Source: Selaginella moellendorffii | Taxonomy: Eukaryota; Streptophyta; Lycopodiopsida; Selaginellales; Selaginellaceae | NCBI RefSeq assembly: GCF_000143415.4 | Contig: NW_003314324.1 | Coordinates: 257,811 to 321,810 of the forward strand | DNA: 64,000 bases | Direction: 5' to 3' | Part shown: positions 30,727-43,100 of the stretch, piece after piece | Layout: every line of letters begins with the position of its first letter | Position numbering within the stretch: position 1 is the first letter of the stretch | Translations under genes and position numbers: made by a program | The notes under the pieces: model-generated | The model's database searches: none | What the model saw: only the letters and a program-made list of their open reading frames with translations | Told to the model about the DNA's origin: nothing

Positions 30727-32685
30727 CTACCAATAATCTCCGCAAGAGCAGCTCCCATCTCGATCGAAGTGGTGGAAGCGGCTGGTGTCCCTCACCACGA
30801 TCCGCCGCTGGGAGATCTTCGCCATGAGCTTCAAAGCAGTGTGGCAATCGCAGCACACTCTCAGGTTCTTCATCACCCGGATAGTTTCCCGCGAGCACGG
30901 CTCCTCGATCAGAGCCAGCGCCACCGCCATCCTCTCGCTGTGGAGCTTGAGCGCCTCGCTCGCCACCTCCGCATCCGCCGCGTATCCCTCCTCGCGCATC
31001 AGCTCATGGATCCTCTCCAGCTCCGCGCGGATCTCCTCGTTTCTCGGGTGGCTCGAATCGCTGGCGGCGAAGCGGTGGAGGCTCCTTCCAATCTCCACGC
31101 AGCTCAATCCCGCGAGCTTGCTCAGCCCCCTCTCGCGGATCACGTCGCGGATCCTGGCGGCGTCGCTGGCCCGCCCGGCGGCGGAGTACATCCCAGCCAG
31201 CGCCACCAGCGGCGCCGCCGAGCGCTCCGGGTCGAGCTCCGCCACCCGCGCCGACGCCAGCTCCGCGAACTCCAGGCGGCGATGGGTCCTGGCGCCTGCC
31301 AGCAGCGCGCCCCAGGCGATCGAGTCGGGCAGGAACGGCATCGTCTCGATGAGATCCCGCGCGTTTTGGAGCTGCCCGGCTCGCGAGAAGAGATCCACCA
31401 TGGCGGAGAAGTGGTCGCGCCACGGGGCGATTCCAAAGTCCGCCACCATCGCCATGAAGCAGCGCACGCCCTCCTCCACAATCCCAATGTGGCTGCACGC
31501 GTTGAGCACGCTCACGAAGGCGATGGCGTCGGGGTGATGCCCCTCGGCCATCATAGCCCGGAAGAGCTCAAGAGCTCGCTGGCCATACCCCGAGTGGGCA
31601 TACGCCGCCACCATCGCCGTCCACGAGACGAGATCACGCTCCGGGAAGCCCGAGAAGAGTACCAAACTCTGCTCGATCCGCCCGGACTGCGCCATCGCCA
31701 CCAGCAGCGTGTTGAAGCTCGCGACGCCCCAGGCGGGCATCCGATCGAAGAGTCTCTTGGCGCCACGGAGACTCAGCCCCTGCGCAAACCCGCCCAGCAT
31801 CGTCGTCCAGGCCACCAGATTCCTCTCGGGCATCGCCAAGAACACGCGCTTCGCTCGATCCAGATCTCCGCCCGCCACTGCCGCTGTGATCGCGATGCTC
31901 TCCGCCACCACTCCCCGCTGGGGGATCTTCAAAAACAAGCTCCAAGCATCCGCCATCTCGCCGCACTCCACGAATCCCTGGAGCATTGTCACCCATGCCA
32001 TGGAGTTCCTCCCCAGCGGCATGGAATCGAAGAGCTTCTTCGCGCCACGCAAGTGCCCGGCTTGGGAATACGCTTGGATCATTGCGGTGTAAGCCACAAC
32101 GCCCGGATCGATCATCTCATCGAACAATATCTTGGCCTCTGTGAGTTTCCCGTGCCTCGCGTAGCCCGTGACGATCGCGTTCCACGTTACGCTGTCCCGG
32201 TTCTCCATCCGATCGAACAAAGCTCTCGCAAGATCCAGATGCCCGGTTCTGGCATATGCTGCGATCATCGTGTTCCAGCCCACGGAATTCCCGTTTCCAA
32301 TCTTCGCAAAGACGCGCTCCATCTCTTCGATGCCATCGCTCTGCGCGTAGGCCCTGAGCATGAGATTGTGAGAGAAGCTGTTCTTGGCGGCGATGCCATC
32401 GAAGATCCGGCGCGCCTGATCGACGCGGCCGCACTTGGCGTACATCTGGATGAGGAGATTGGCGAGGTAAGTGCTGTGGCGGTGGGAGCCGCTGGCCGAG
32501 ATCTCTCGCTCCAGCTCCTGGCCGCGGGGAAGATCTCTGGGGCTCTGGCATGATCGCAGGAGGAACCCAAGACGATCTTCCTCGTCCAGGCCAATGCTCC
32601 GCGATGGCGGATCCGGCGGCGCGTCTGGAGTAGCTCTTGGCGATCGCTTTCGTGCTCCTCGCGAGCGGCGGAAGAGAAGCCTCAT
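30727..32685 (-). CDS. PPR protein with C-terminal DYW deaminase domain
   Basis: A single exon of 652 residues. It has PLS-type PPR motifs from about residue 80 (NLLIQMYAKCG, VTWNAIVTGY, VSWTAMVAAYA), an E/E+ region, and a complete DYW domain. The zinc site and active-site pieces are present: HSE (in LHSERMAVAL), CCDCH, RFHHF and the terminal CSCGDYW. DYW proteins are the cytidine deaminases of C-to-U editing in plant organelles, the PPR tract choosing the site. The target and the organelle cannot be read here; the Arg-rich N-terminus (MRLLFRRSRGARKRS) suits an organellar presequence. The stop codon lies only ~80 bp from the gag arm. Confidence 0.93.
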   Translation of the reverse strand: MRLLFRRSRGARKRSPRATPDAPPDPPSRSIGLDEEDRLGFLLRSCQSPRDLPRGQELEREISASGSHRHSTYLANLLIQMYAKCGRVDQARRIFDGIAAKNSFSHNLMLRAYAQSDGIEEMERVFAKIGNGNSVGWNTMIAAYARTGHLDLARALFDRMENRDSVTWNAIVTGYARHGKLTEAKILFDEMIDPGVVAYTAMIQAYSQAGHLRGAKKLFDSMPLGRNSMAWVTMLQGFVECGEMADAWSLFLKIPQRGVVAESIAITAAVAGGDLDRAKRVFLAMPERNLVAWTTMLGGFAQGLSLRGAKRLFDRMPAWGVASFNTLLVAMAQSGRIEQSLVLFSGFPERDLVSWTAMVAAYAHSGYGQRALELFRAMMAEGHHPDAIAFVSVLNACSHIGIVEEGVRCFMAMVADFGIAPWRDHFSAMVDLFSRAGQLQNARDLIETMPFLPDSIAWGALLAGARTHRRLEFAELASARVAELDPERSAAPLVALAGMYSAAGRASDAARIRDVIRERGLSKLAGLSCVEIGRSLHRFAASDSSHPRNEEIRAELERIHELMREEGYAADAEVASEALKLHSERMAVALALIEEPCSRETIRVMKNLRVCCDCHTALKLMAKISQRRIVVRDTSRFHHFDRDGSCSCGDYW

Positions 32686-32894
32686 CTATCTCTCTCCATT
32701 TTCGCGCGAGCAAGAAAAAGCATATGCTTGACCATAAAACGAATATCCCAGAAACCGAATATTTTTATTTCAAAAGCATACAGAATAAATACTCCGTACA
32801 TACCACTTTTTTATATACAAGGAATGCAAAGTAAGAAAGAAAATCACTGTAAATTTCCCCGAGACAAAACAGCAGGAAAAAAGAGCGCATTTAC

Positions 32895-33630
32895 TTACTC
32901 CGGAGAATCACTCTCGTCGTCAAAATCGTAGCAAACCAAACTGGGCTGGAGATCAGCTTTGAGTTCTTGGCCAAAATCTCTGCTCTTGCTCTCCTGCTCG
33001 GGAGCGATGATCTTGGGAGCTGCCACACTCGTCGTCCTCCTCGTCTTGGGTGGAGCGATCGCGGTAGCAACACCATCCCCGGACGATTTCCTCTTTTTCT
33101 TGCCATCTCCAAGTCCATCCCAGAGACTGACAACGTCGCTCTTGCGCTGCTGCGAGCTCTTTCGCTTCTCCCTTAGCTTGAGCTGGAGTTGGAGCTGCAG
33201 TTCCATCTTCTCCGCTTCCCTTGCCTGTAAATGTGATTCTGCGACGTCTAATCAGCAACTATCCACGAGAAAAAGGAAGATCGAGGACGAAAGAATGAAG
33301 ATCACTCACCCTTACGTCTGGATCATTGCAGAAATTCGAGGTATGGCCCTTCCTCTTACACCTGAGAGAGGGAGAACCATTGGAGAATGAGCGAAACGAG
33401 GAAAAGGATGCTTACTTGTGACAGGTAACGTTCTTGCAGTTTCGCTGGTGATGCCCTTTCTCTTTACATTTGCTACAAATCACGCCCTCTTCACACTCCC
33501 ACGCCATATGCCCCTTTCTGGAAGATCAAGTCTTTGAAACCTGGCGCTGGAGCGATCGATCGAACGCTTACCTCTTGCATTTGAAGCAGGCTTGGACGCG
33601 CAGCTGACCAGGACGGCCGCGGCTCCCCAT
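32895..33630 (-). CDS. Small protein with three CCHC zinc knuckles
   Basis: Four exons (33630-33572, 33517-33416, 33361-33310, 33224-32895) join in frame to give about 180 residues. The N-terminal half has three retroviral-type zinc knuckles in a row: CFKCKRKGHMAWEC, CSKCKEKGHHQRNC and CHKCKRKGHTSNFC (CX2CX4HX4C each). These normally bind single-stranded RNA or DNA. The C-terminal half is charged and low-complexity (QLQLQLKLREKRK, then KKKRKSS) and probably disordered, with a possible nuclear signal. The intron positions between knuckles argue for a host gene, not a gag fragment. Exact orthologue not recognised. Confidence 0.8.
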
Positions 33631-36097
33631 TCTCTTCTGCCCTACCTAGTTGCTCAAGAACCCTGCTTCTGTCCGTACTAACATGTACGAAAAACCTATT
33701 CTTGTTAAATCAAAACAAAAGATATTAATAAAATATTATTGATTAAACTTTACTATGAGTAATAGTATTAATATTAATTAACTGTAATGTTTTAATAGAA
33801 AAACCTCTAAAAAATTATTTAAACTTCTCTTAAAAAATTATAATTATTGTTAATTCTAATTGCATTTCATTAGGATACCAATCATTCTTGAATATAGTTA
33901 TAAAGCTCCGTTCATGAAACATTCTAAAAAAAATTTAATTTATGCTATAAAATGTAAATTACTATTTTATTGAATGTAAATTTTAAAATAGTTAAACAAT
34001 AATGCCTGATTTGGCATAATTTTATATTGCACAACTCTTTACTTATATTTTCCACAAAATAGTTAAGTATTAGAAATTTCACTATTGTAGAAAATATATG
34101 GCACTTCACTAAACTAATTAACACATATGTTACTAAAATTTTTGGGCATTATATTTAAACATACATTGCTGAATAGTCAAGATCAACCTTGCTTAGAATC
34201 TTTTTATATAGGATCTTTTAAAACTTTATAAATTTTTATTTTTAAAATGGAAAAAATTAATTTAAAAATAAAATCACTTTATTCATAAAAAACTAATATA
34301 GAAAATTACATATATTTATTATGTACAATAATTAAAATATTTAAATAACACTGTAGCTTTTTGTATCATTTATTTAAAAATATTATCTAATAAAATTTTA
34401 ATTATAAATAATTTATAAGAAAAGTAAATATTTTGCATTGTTTGAACTAATGTTTATAAAATATATTTACATGCACACTAAATCTATTTATTAATTTTTT
34501 ATTGTATTAAGTTTTATTAAATACTTCTATAACTATTTTCTTGTGTAGCTATTAATATAACTCACTTGCACTTTTTCTTTAATATGTAGAAACAAAAATA
34601 TTGATTAAATTATATATAATCAAATAAAATTTAAAAAACTTTCTAATACATAAGAAAAAATGAAATATTCTGATCTATTATGATTACTGCCACTAGAATT
34701 TTTATTTTATTTGAGATAGTAATACTTTAAATTATATATATAGATATAAAAGACATTTTTAAACTTAAATATAACTGTATATAATAACATGCCAAAGCCT
34801 TAAGATCCCCAAAATTTTAGTTAAAAAACACTTCAAAATCAGATTTATCACCATCATTTTTTATAACTCATTATTATAATTTAGAAAGATTTTAGGGTTA
34901 AATTTTTAATTTTTAACTTATTTTAAATTTAAAGTGTTTTAATAATAAATATGAAAATAAAAAAAATATATATAAAAATTATAAGTTATTTCAAGGAGCT
35001 CCTGCACTTTAGAAAAAGTGTTTTCTTGGGCTTTGCAACCGAATTTAAAAATGGTAACAACTAGGGTAAAAGTAGAGTTAATAGTTTTAATTACTGTGTT
35101 AAGACTTTTTACCTTTTTTTTTAATTAACAAAAAGGTCATAGAAAGATCGATCTGATGCTGATGAGTCACAGCTTCAAGTTTTGGTAATTTTTATATAAT
35201 AAAATGTAAACAGATAGTTTAAAAAATTAAATTATAAAAATTATAAATAAAATTTTTTGCCCTAAATTTTTTGTAAATTATAAAAATGAGTTATAGACAA
35301 TGATAATGGTAAATTTGATTTCAACATGAGTCAAAAATTCAACATTAGGAGGATATCTAAAATTAAAAAAATAACTATTAAGTATTGTAATATAATGTAA
35401 TTCAAGATTTTGCAGTTTTGAATTAAATGCTTGCAAATGGTTTTTATAAAGATAGAGGTAAGAAATATAAATGATAATCCAAATTCTAAGATACAACAAT
35501 TAGTTATTGTGATGGCAAAATTGAGTTTTGAGATATTTTTCTAAAAATGTTTTAGAATTAAATTAAATTTCTACTCAAAAGTTGAAGAAGCTCTCTAAGT
35601 ACAAAAATACATCCACTTCCATTGTTTTCCAAAGCTTCAGCCAGGCCATCACTATTGTCAAAGTTGGCTGGGAATTGGCAACTATGGGGTGAGTGTTAAT
35701 TTCAATTAATCATTGGGAAGAACTTTAAAACTTTTACACATACATGGCCTACAATCATTAGCACATTCAGCATTGGGGAAATGCTCACATAAAGGCAGTG
35801 TTTAAGCTCATCTACATTATTGAGGAGTTCTTGATTCCAGGGCCTACAAACTAATGAAACGAAAAATTTAAGCTTAATAATTTGCTTGATCACAATAAGT
35901 ATACTGCATTTTAGAATATACTTGGTTATTCTGGGTATATTCTTGACACTACAAGCCTTCAAAAATCAAAGAATCTCCCTCACGCCATCCACCAGCATTA
36001 TTCACCCGGCCACCATCTCCAATTTGTACACGAGCTTCCTGCGTGACCCGGTCGTCCTCGTTGTCTCTTTGTTAGTTCTCTTGCGCGTGTCTCTTTG
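33631..36097. other. Very AT-rich intergenic region
   Basis: About 2.5 kb, strongly AT-rich, with only short chance ORFs. No inverted ends, LTRs or gene-like frames recognised. The first ~100 bp hold the zinc-knuckle gene's promoter; the last part is the 3' flank of the transporter gene. Confidence 0.6.
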
Positions 36098-37549
36098 TCA
36101 CACGTTTTCCGACACTCGTCTCTCGTCAAATTCTCGGCCGTCTTCTACTTCGTGCTGGGAGACTTTTGTGTAGGGACGCTGAGGTGACGGCTTTGGCGGG
36201 GGCGCGCTAGAGGACGATTCCGGGAGCATCTTTAAGATGATTCCCATGGCGATTAGCAGCAGCCCCGTTACGTGCTGCTCGGTCATTGGCTTCGTGAAGA
36301 TCACGTATGATAGCAAGAGAGTCACTGCCTTTCTCGCTGTGGTCACCTGAGATAACGATTCCAGCTATAGTGTAAACGAATATGTGAAATGGAGAGCGTG
36401 ACTTACCATGGCGGTGGTGGCAGCTCCAAAGAGGGCAATGAGGGAGAGGACGGAGAGTTGGCCTATAAACGTTGCCATCGCTTCAAACACAAGGACCAGG
36501 TAAACATATGGATGCTGCCCAAGTAACAAAGCTTTAGAGTTTTGGAGGAACACAGTTACTAGTGCTTACATTGTAGCATGAGGTCCAAGCTCTGAAGACC
36601 TCGCCAGTCAAAACCATCGGCGGGATCAAGAATGGAAGGCCCACTGCTGTCGAGCAGAATAACATCTCCATCTGGAAGGCACCAGCATTATAATATTTAT
36701 CTTGCGAGGTGAATGTACCTGTGACGTTGCTGGGTTCATGGTAAAAATCGCTTCTTGCAAGTTGCCCAGGAATGAGTCCAACACGAGGGCTCCCACTACC
36801 ATGATCACTCCAAAGATGTGAAAGTTGGGGGAAGTGTGAGCGTCCGCCAGCGTGAATATCACGAGTCCAACAACGAGCATCACTGCCGACACATACTCCT
36901 GGAATGAATATTTTCGTCGTAAGCCAGGAATAAAAGCGCCCATTATCATCACCGGTAGAACCTGCTTGTGTCACGCCCACGTAAGCAGCTAACAAAGAAA
37001 AACAAACCAGAACCAAACCTTGGTGGACTTGAACATTATCTGCGCTGGATAGTTGAGAAACATGAGCGATCCCTTTGTAAGCCCGTGAGATCCCATCAGA
37101 ACCGCAGAGAGCTTGATGTACGTTTTCCAGGGGTTCAAGACATGCTTCACTCGAAATCCTTGCCAGAAAATCAGCGCGAGGTAGACAAATCCCTGGACGA
37201 AGGTGAAGTACCAGCCATAGCTGTAACATAGAAAAAACATCAGCCAAGAGTCCCTCAAACAAAGATGCTCACAAACCTGAATTGGAGGCGATTGTAAACG
37301 TACTCCTGCAAAAATTTGGAGAAAAAGTTTGAAAAGGGCACAGGAAAAAAAAATGATGAACTAAACGCCTCTGGTCTAGCTAGGGAGCACTGATACTGAT
37401 TGCCACACACGCACCTCACAAAGGCCGTTCACGGTGTATCCAAAGAAGAATCCCGCCGAGCAAATCAAGAGCTGGATCCATCGGGGCCTGCCAGTGAGAG
37501 TAATCCCGAGCAATGTAATGACATTATCTTCCGGAGCAGGCTGCCCCAT
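36098..37549 (-). CDS. Nucleotide-sugar / PAPS transporter, SLC35B family
   Basis: Seven exons (37549-37415, 37305-37277, 37220-37019, 36961-36719, 36671-36570, 36514-36407, 36346-36098) join in frame to give 355 residues with about ten hydrophobic helices. Family-typical segments include [53 protein letters not shown] and [20 protein letters not shown]. These antiporters of the Golgi/ER membrane exchange UDP-sugars or 3'-phosphoadenosine 5'-phosphosulfate for nucleotide monophosphates. In plants the closest named relatives are the UDP-galactose/UDP-glucose transporters of the UTR2/UTR4 type. Substrate is not decidable from the sequence. The C-terminal tail is Ser/Pro-rich and charged. Confidence 0.88.
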
Positions 37550-38642
37550 TCTCGCCCGCCCGAGCGCCTCTAGGAACTATCGCCTTCAGAGAGAAGAATA
37601 AATCACTATCAAAGAAAGAAAGCGCATGGCAAGAATCCAATTCAAGCAAGATAGGAGAGATTCCAGAGAGAAATTCCAGAGAAATGCCCGAAATCACTCA
37701 CCTTAACGGTATTCCAGAGCTTCTCAACCGCAGAGAATCCACGGACGCGCCGAGCAGCGCCGATGCTGTGCTCCGGGCGCCAGATATTTCAAAACAAAAA
37801 CAAGGATAGATCCGGGATGCTCGGTACCTGTAGCGCACACGCGATCGGCGCATGCAGAGCACGAAATATCGCGAAATATGCGATCGAAAGCGCGAGCGAT
37901 CGATCGGTCGCTGCGCGCTTGCGCTTCCCCTTCCTAGATGCGTGCGCTGGTAGCTGCGGCAACAAAAAGAAATCGATCGCTTCTATCTGCGAGCAATCCT
38001 CCGCCTCCCCTGGCTAGCGGGAACCCTATGGCGCAATGCAAGGAGCATCCATTGACAAAAGGGCCGGCCTAAAACTATAAAGGACGCCGACGTGGCAAGA
38101 ACGGGGAAACTTCGAAAACTTCGTTTGGACCAGGCCATAATGTGAGAAACTTTCAAACACCACGCCGCTAATCCCTGCTTATACCACTAGTTAAGTGCGA
38201 TTATGTCGATTCTTTTAGCACCATTCTCCTTGCTTGTTCGATGGAAATGGAATCGCAGCTTCTGTTCTTCCAAGATTTGGATCGTGTGTACCCGAAGTTT
38301 GACTTTGATGCTTTGATCGATTTGGAGTGTCCCTGAATTTTTCGGAAAAATTTTAGCGGCAGTATAAGTAGTAAATCAACAATGCAGTTAAAACCGAAAC
38401 TCCGTCCCAGTCACTCCCTGCAGGAAAATACGAAGATTTACCGGAGCACGAGTAACCAGTGAACTTTGCCGAGAGATCGTCGAGCTGTGGATTCAGATTT
38501 CGTTAGAACAACCCTGTCCGGCGAAAACAAAATGGTGAACTTACCAGAGAGTGACGAACTGGCGATTCTCTGACGACGATTCCGTGACGATCGCGTTGAT
38601 TCTAAGTTTGTTGTACCATCGTTTCGTAGAAAAAGTCGCCGC
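37550..38642. other. Intergenic region between transporter and DPH1
   Basis: About 1.1 kb. It should hold the transporter's 5' UTR and promoter (GC-rich up to about 37990, with several cgatcgatcg runs) and the DPH1 3' UTR. Short ORFs here have no recognisable motif. Confidence 0.5.
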
Positions 38643-39911
38643 TCACGATCTCGCCTTGGTTGGCTTCCTGTTGTAGACCGAGTTCCAAGGCCCGCCATCT
38701 CTCGCGTAGTAATCCATAGGATAATCACCCAGAACGTCTTTGTCACCACAGGAGCAGCACGATGACGAACAATCCAAATGGCCTTCATTCCCCGGAGAAC
38801 ACCTCTTCCACCACGGCCTTGTGAAACCCAGAGCAACTTCCGCCTCGTATGGAGTGAGCAGCGGACGACCGTATGCCTCCCCCCAATCGATCGAAAGCCT
38901 CGGACACGCAATCTGGATCCATGCATCGATGGTTTCTTCCAAAAGTCCAATCTTGGCCGGGGACATCTCGCTCATGAGAAACACCTTGTAGACGACCCCT
39001 CTCTCGGCTAGCCTGTTCTCGAGGTGGCGGAGTATCTGTGGATTCCCTTGCCTGCCTAGAGTTCCCAAGATCACGCCCCAGCTCTTCCCTCTCTGCGCCT
39101 GTTCTATAGCTGCTCTACGCGCCTTTCTCATCCCTGCTTGATCATACTCCTCATTGCTCAAAGCCTTTGTGTATGGATCATACCTGTAAACTTTCAGCCC
39201 CGGGTTTGCGATCATGAAAGCTTCGAGATGGAACCTTCCATCCGCTACAAACACCGCCGCATCGACCGAGCCTTTTGAAATAGCCGGCGCTGTACATCCC
39301 AAAACTTCTCCAGCGGAGAGAGGCTTTGCTTGCGGCACTACCACCTCCGAGAAAAAATCCACCACCCCCATCCTCGCGGAGTGGATCGCCGAAGAGAACT
39401 GGATCGTTCCACAGAGAGCAAGCCGGCTTCCAGCCTCGAAGTTGAACTTAAGAGCCTCGATCATATGCTCGACGTCGATCTGGATGTCCACGAACACATA
39501 GAGGCTGGGAACCTGTGTCACGTCGATCGGAACCAAGCAGCTATGGCCATAGTGGACGAGGAAATCGGCACCAAGAGCAGCGGCAGTGAGATCGTCGATA
39601 CAACAAGCCCCGTAAGTCACATCCCCGAGGACGAAGCACTCCTCCACTGCCGCGAATTCTTCCAGGATATCGCACAGCGGGAGCGCAAACATCTGCAAGC
39701 CCTCTGGGAGCTGGAGCGCGACGCGACGCGCCCCTGCCTGCTTGATCCGCCACACTGTCTTCGGGATCTCCAGATTGTAGTTGGACGGAAGCCTGGCGAT
39801 CGCCGCTCTCAAGCGCGGATCATTGAGAATGCTATCAGGTACCTGTTGCCGCACGAATCGCTTGGGCGGCGCCGCGACTCTCCGGGGCGCCAGAGAAGCC
39901 TCCTCCGCCAT
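38643..39911 (-). CDS. DPH1: Diphthamide biosynthesis protein 1 (2-(3-amino-3-carboxypropyl)histidine synthase subunit)
   Basis: A single exon of 422 residues from the chosen ATG; the frame is open for another ~100 codons upstream, but that part looks like leader sequence. With DPH2 the protein uses a radical-SAM-like [4Fe-4S] cluster to move the aminocarboxypropyl group of SAM to a histidine of elongation factor 2, the first step of diphthamide synthesis. The family is recognised by LQLPEGLQMFA, GDVTYGACCIDD, HYGHSCLVP, ALCGTIQF, KVYRYDPYTK and IACPRLSIDWG. The three cluster cysteines fall at about residues 103/104, 167 and 336. It diverges from TPX2 over only 220 bp. The absence of introns is unusual among its neighbours. 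Confidence 0.95.
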   Translation of the reverse strand: MAEEASLAPRRVAAPPKRFVRQQVPDSILNDPRLRAAIARLPSNYNLEIPKTVWRIKQAGARRVALQLPEGLQMFALPLCDILEEFAAVEECFVLGDVTYGACCIDDLTAAALGADFLVHYGHSCLVPIDVTQVPSLYVFVDIQIDVEHMIEALKFNFEAGSRLALCGTIQFSSAIHSARMGVVDFFSEVVVPQAKPLSAGEVLGCTAPAISKGSVDAAVFVADGRFHLEAFMIANPGLKVYRYDPYTKALSNEEYDQAGMRKARRAAIEQAQRGKSWGVILGTLGRQGNPQILRHLENRLAERGVVYKVFLMSEMSPAKIGLLEETIDAWIQIACPRLSIDWGEAYGRPLLTPYEAEVALGFTRPWWKRCSPGNEGHLDCSSSCCSCGDKDVLGDYPMDYYARDGGPWNSVYNRKPTKARS

Positions 39912-40131
39912 AGCTAGGGCACTGCCGTGAAGAACCCTAAAAGAGATTGTACGGAAATGACCGTTGAAACTTTTAACTTGGGGCTTTTGTCGAACGGGTA
40001 GAAACCCTATCTCTTCTTCTTCTTCTTTCGAGAGTCCGCGGCCGCGATCTTCACTAGGTTTTGTGTAGCCGTTGTTCTGATCGATCGGGGGAGCTGGAGT
40101 GTGAGTGAGGATCGTCGAGATTTCGGGCTCG
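39912..40131. promoter_or_regulatory. 220 bp divergent promoter, DPH1 / TPX2
   Basis: Only 220 bp separate the two start codons. It includes a (tct)n pyrimidine run near 40013-40029 and no clear TATA box in either direction. Confidence 0.45.
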
Positions 40132-43100
40132 ATGGCGAGCGAGGAGTTTGTTCTTGATCCGAAATACGAGTTCTCTGCGCCTAGGTACCATGATTTCGTC
40201 GCCGGCGAGTCGAAGATGGACATTGACGAGGCGGAGCACTGGTTTGAGAGCGCCAGGGGCTACGAGGATTCGCGTAAGTGACCTTCGATCTCTCTGCCTC
40301 TCTTTTTCTTCTCGGATGCTAAGGTGAGATCCACAGCTCACGCGGACAAGGCGAATGGCAGTGAGGCTGTCCCTAGCAGCGCCATGGACGACATTGAAAA
40401 CATGGCTCCAGCGCCAGTCAAAGTGATGCCAGCAACCGTGATAGAAGTTCCAAAGCCAAGCCCGCTCAAGGAAATCTCTGTGAATGTTGTGGATTGCCCC
40501 TCTACAACCACGCCGTTTAAGCGGCCGCTTTGTTCCAACGCTAGCAAGCATGGCCAGGCTCTCACGGCGCCTAAGAATTCAATGCGAAGCTTGACAAGGT
40601 ATGGATGGATTCTCTGAGATTCTCACTGGAGCTGACTGATCGTCTTTAATTTTCTTAGATATGCTCGAGATACTGTAGTGAAGAAGATGAAAAAGAGTAT
40701 CGAGATGGTGATGGGCACGGATGAAAACGCAAACAAGAAACAAAAGGTGGAAACCGGATGTGTAAAGCAGGTAATGCATTCGCTTCTGATGTTACTGTTT
40801 AGCACTATCTGGTGATTGCCTTTTTATTTGCTCCAGGGAGGAAAACCGGGTTCGCCTTTCATGTCGCTGGCCGAGAAAGTTCTAAAGTTCCAGATTAAAA
40901 CCCCTGAGAGATTTCGTAATCACTCTCAACAGGTAATTTGATGGTTGCATGTGCCGTGGCTAACAACTATGGCTTTGGTATGACTAGGAGTTGTCCACTT
41001 CTTTATTGCAACATCAAAAGTCGGCACTGAAGCTAACAGTACCAAAAGAACCGGAACTCGAAACTTCTCATAGAGCTCGGCCCCCAAGGTAGACCAATTT
41101 CTTTCTGCCAGACCCTACAATGGTGACTGTTTCAGAGTTAAAAGCACCGCTGAACTTGAAGAGGAAATGTTGGCAAAAATTCCGAAGTTCAAAGCCCGAC
41201 CGATGAATAAGAAGGTACTGTACTAGTATTCACAGTTTCTATATCATAACGTCTGTGTCTCAGATTTTTGAAGCTCCTCATGTTCCTGCTATCTCAAAAC
41301 GTAATGCACAACAACCAGAGTTCCAGGTATACTGTAAAACTTGACTAGATCAAAATTCCATATGTCATTTTTAGGAGTTCCATTTGAGAACTACGGAACG
41401 TGCCTTGCAACACATATGTTCTGCATCGGAGGCTTCGGTAAGAACATATTTTACCGAAATGGTTCGAATTTTGTTTGATTTGGCTTGTATGACAGGTGTC
41501 AGATGTAAATGAGAGACGGAAGTCTGCTCCCGGCGACCTCAGAGAACCTCGTGAGCCGCAACTTCATACAGCTGCCAGAGCACGTCCAACAAAGTAGGCG
41601 CTAGTTGGATCGATGCATTTGTATCTAACATTTGCTATGCAGGGTGAAAAGCAGAGAGGAAATGGAAATAGAGGAACTACAAAAGGTGCCAAAATTCAAA
41701 GCACGTCCTCTGAACAAGAAGGTGTGAAACTGCTTGCAAATTCATCATCTCACATGTTTTTTCAGATCTTTGAAAGCCGAGGCGATCTGGGCATTTTCAG
41801 AAGTCAAAAGCGCCAACTTACAGTCCCGGTGGTAAGAGTTTGTCATTAACTTTTTTCACGGTCGTTTCTCTCACGGTTCTGACCTTCGTAGGAATTTCAT
41901 TTTGCTACTGATGAGCGATGTCAACATCCATCTAATGATCATGATACTACTATAACTGAAAAGCTCGAAAAGGTGAGTAAAGCACACAATGCCTTGACTA
42001 GGCTAGTAATTCTGCTGCTCTTGGTGTTGATTAGCTTTCACTCCATTCTCAGGAGGCACATTGTCCAGCGGGTCCAACTGTACCTCGTCCGTTCCACCTT
42101 GTGACAGAGGTTTGAGAAAGAAACTGCTAGTGCACTCATCTCCGTATTCTCTTGACAGCATCGTGGAGAAGCAAACAAAACGAGGTTCATGCAAGAGCTG
42201 TTTGAGCGAGAACTAGAGGAGCGTAACTTAAGAGTCCCTAAAGCAAATCCTCTTCCTTTCACTACGGACATTCCAGCGGTATGTATGCACTTCCCCGTGG
42301 CTGGCCTCACCTTCTTCTTTTTGCTGTAGATTCCACCAAAGCCACAACCGAAGGACTGCACGAGACCCGAGCCGTTTGAACTTGAAAGCCTTGTGAGACA
42401 CGAAGAAGAACTTCAAAGGAAAGCCGAGGAGCTCGCCAGACTTGAGCTTGAAGAAGCGGCAATGAGGCAATTCCATGCTCAACCAGCTCCAGTCTTGTAA
42501 GTCTCATCACCCCTTGCGTTTTCATCTCACGTTCTTTTTCTTTGTTTTTCAGTGACTTCGTTTTTATGCCTGAACGATCACGCGCTCCTCTTACTGAGGT
42601 CCAAGAGTTTTGTTTCCGAGCTGAAGCTCGTGCGGCAGAGCGGGCAGAATTCGATAAAAAGGTATGTGAATCACATGCTCACTGCATTTTTGCTCATTCA
42701 TGGCTGCTAGGTGATGGAGAAGCAAAATCATTACAAGCACATCAGGGAAGAACTCGAGGCTGCGAGAAGAGTAAGTATAAGCGCGTTTCTCCTTCTCTTT
42801 GCAGCTCTTGACAAGTGCTGCTACCAAATTACAGGTAGAAGAAGGCAAACTAGTGAAAGCTCTTCGAAGAGAGATGATCCCGCTAGCCAGGCCCATGCCT
42901 GTCTTTGGCAAACCTTTCGTTCCGCACAGGTGCGTAGCTCACTCAGCCTTCCCTCTCCCCATCGCTGATGAAGCTCTCTCTCGCGTTTGCAGATCCAAAA
43001 GAGAACCGACGCGAGCTATATCACCCCGGCTAAGAGTTCTCGACCGGAAAGAGCGCAGGCAATCGACGCAGCAGAGGCAATCGAACGAGAGAAGAAGATC

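Noticed and set aside
30769-32553. 594-codon open frame on the + strand
   Set aside because: It is antisense to the DYW-PPR gene at 30727-32685, reflects GC-rich codon use, and has no protein motif of its own.
33700-36000. AT-rich block as a possible origin, scaffold attachment site or organelle insertion
   Set aside because: I see no organelle gene, no ordered repeats and no defined motif; base composition alone is not evidence.
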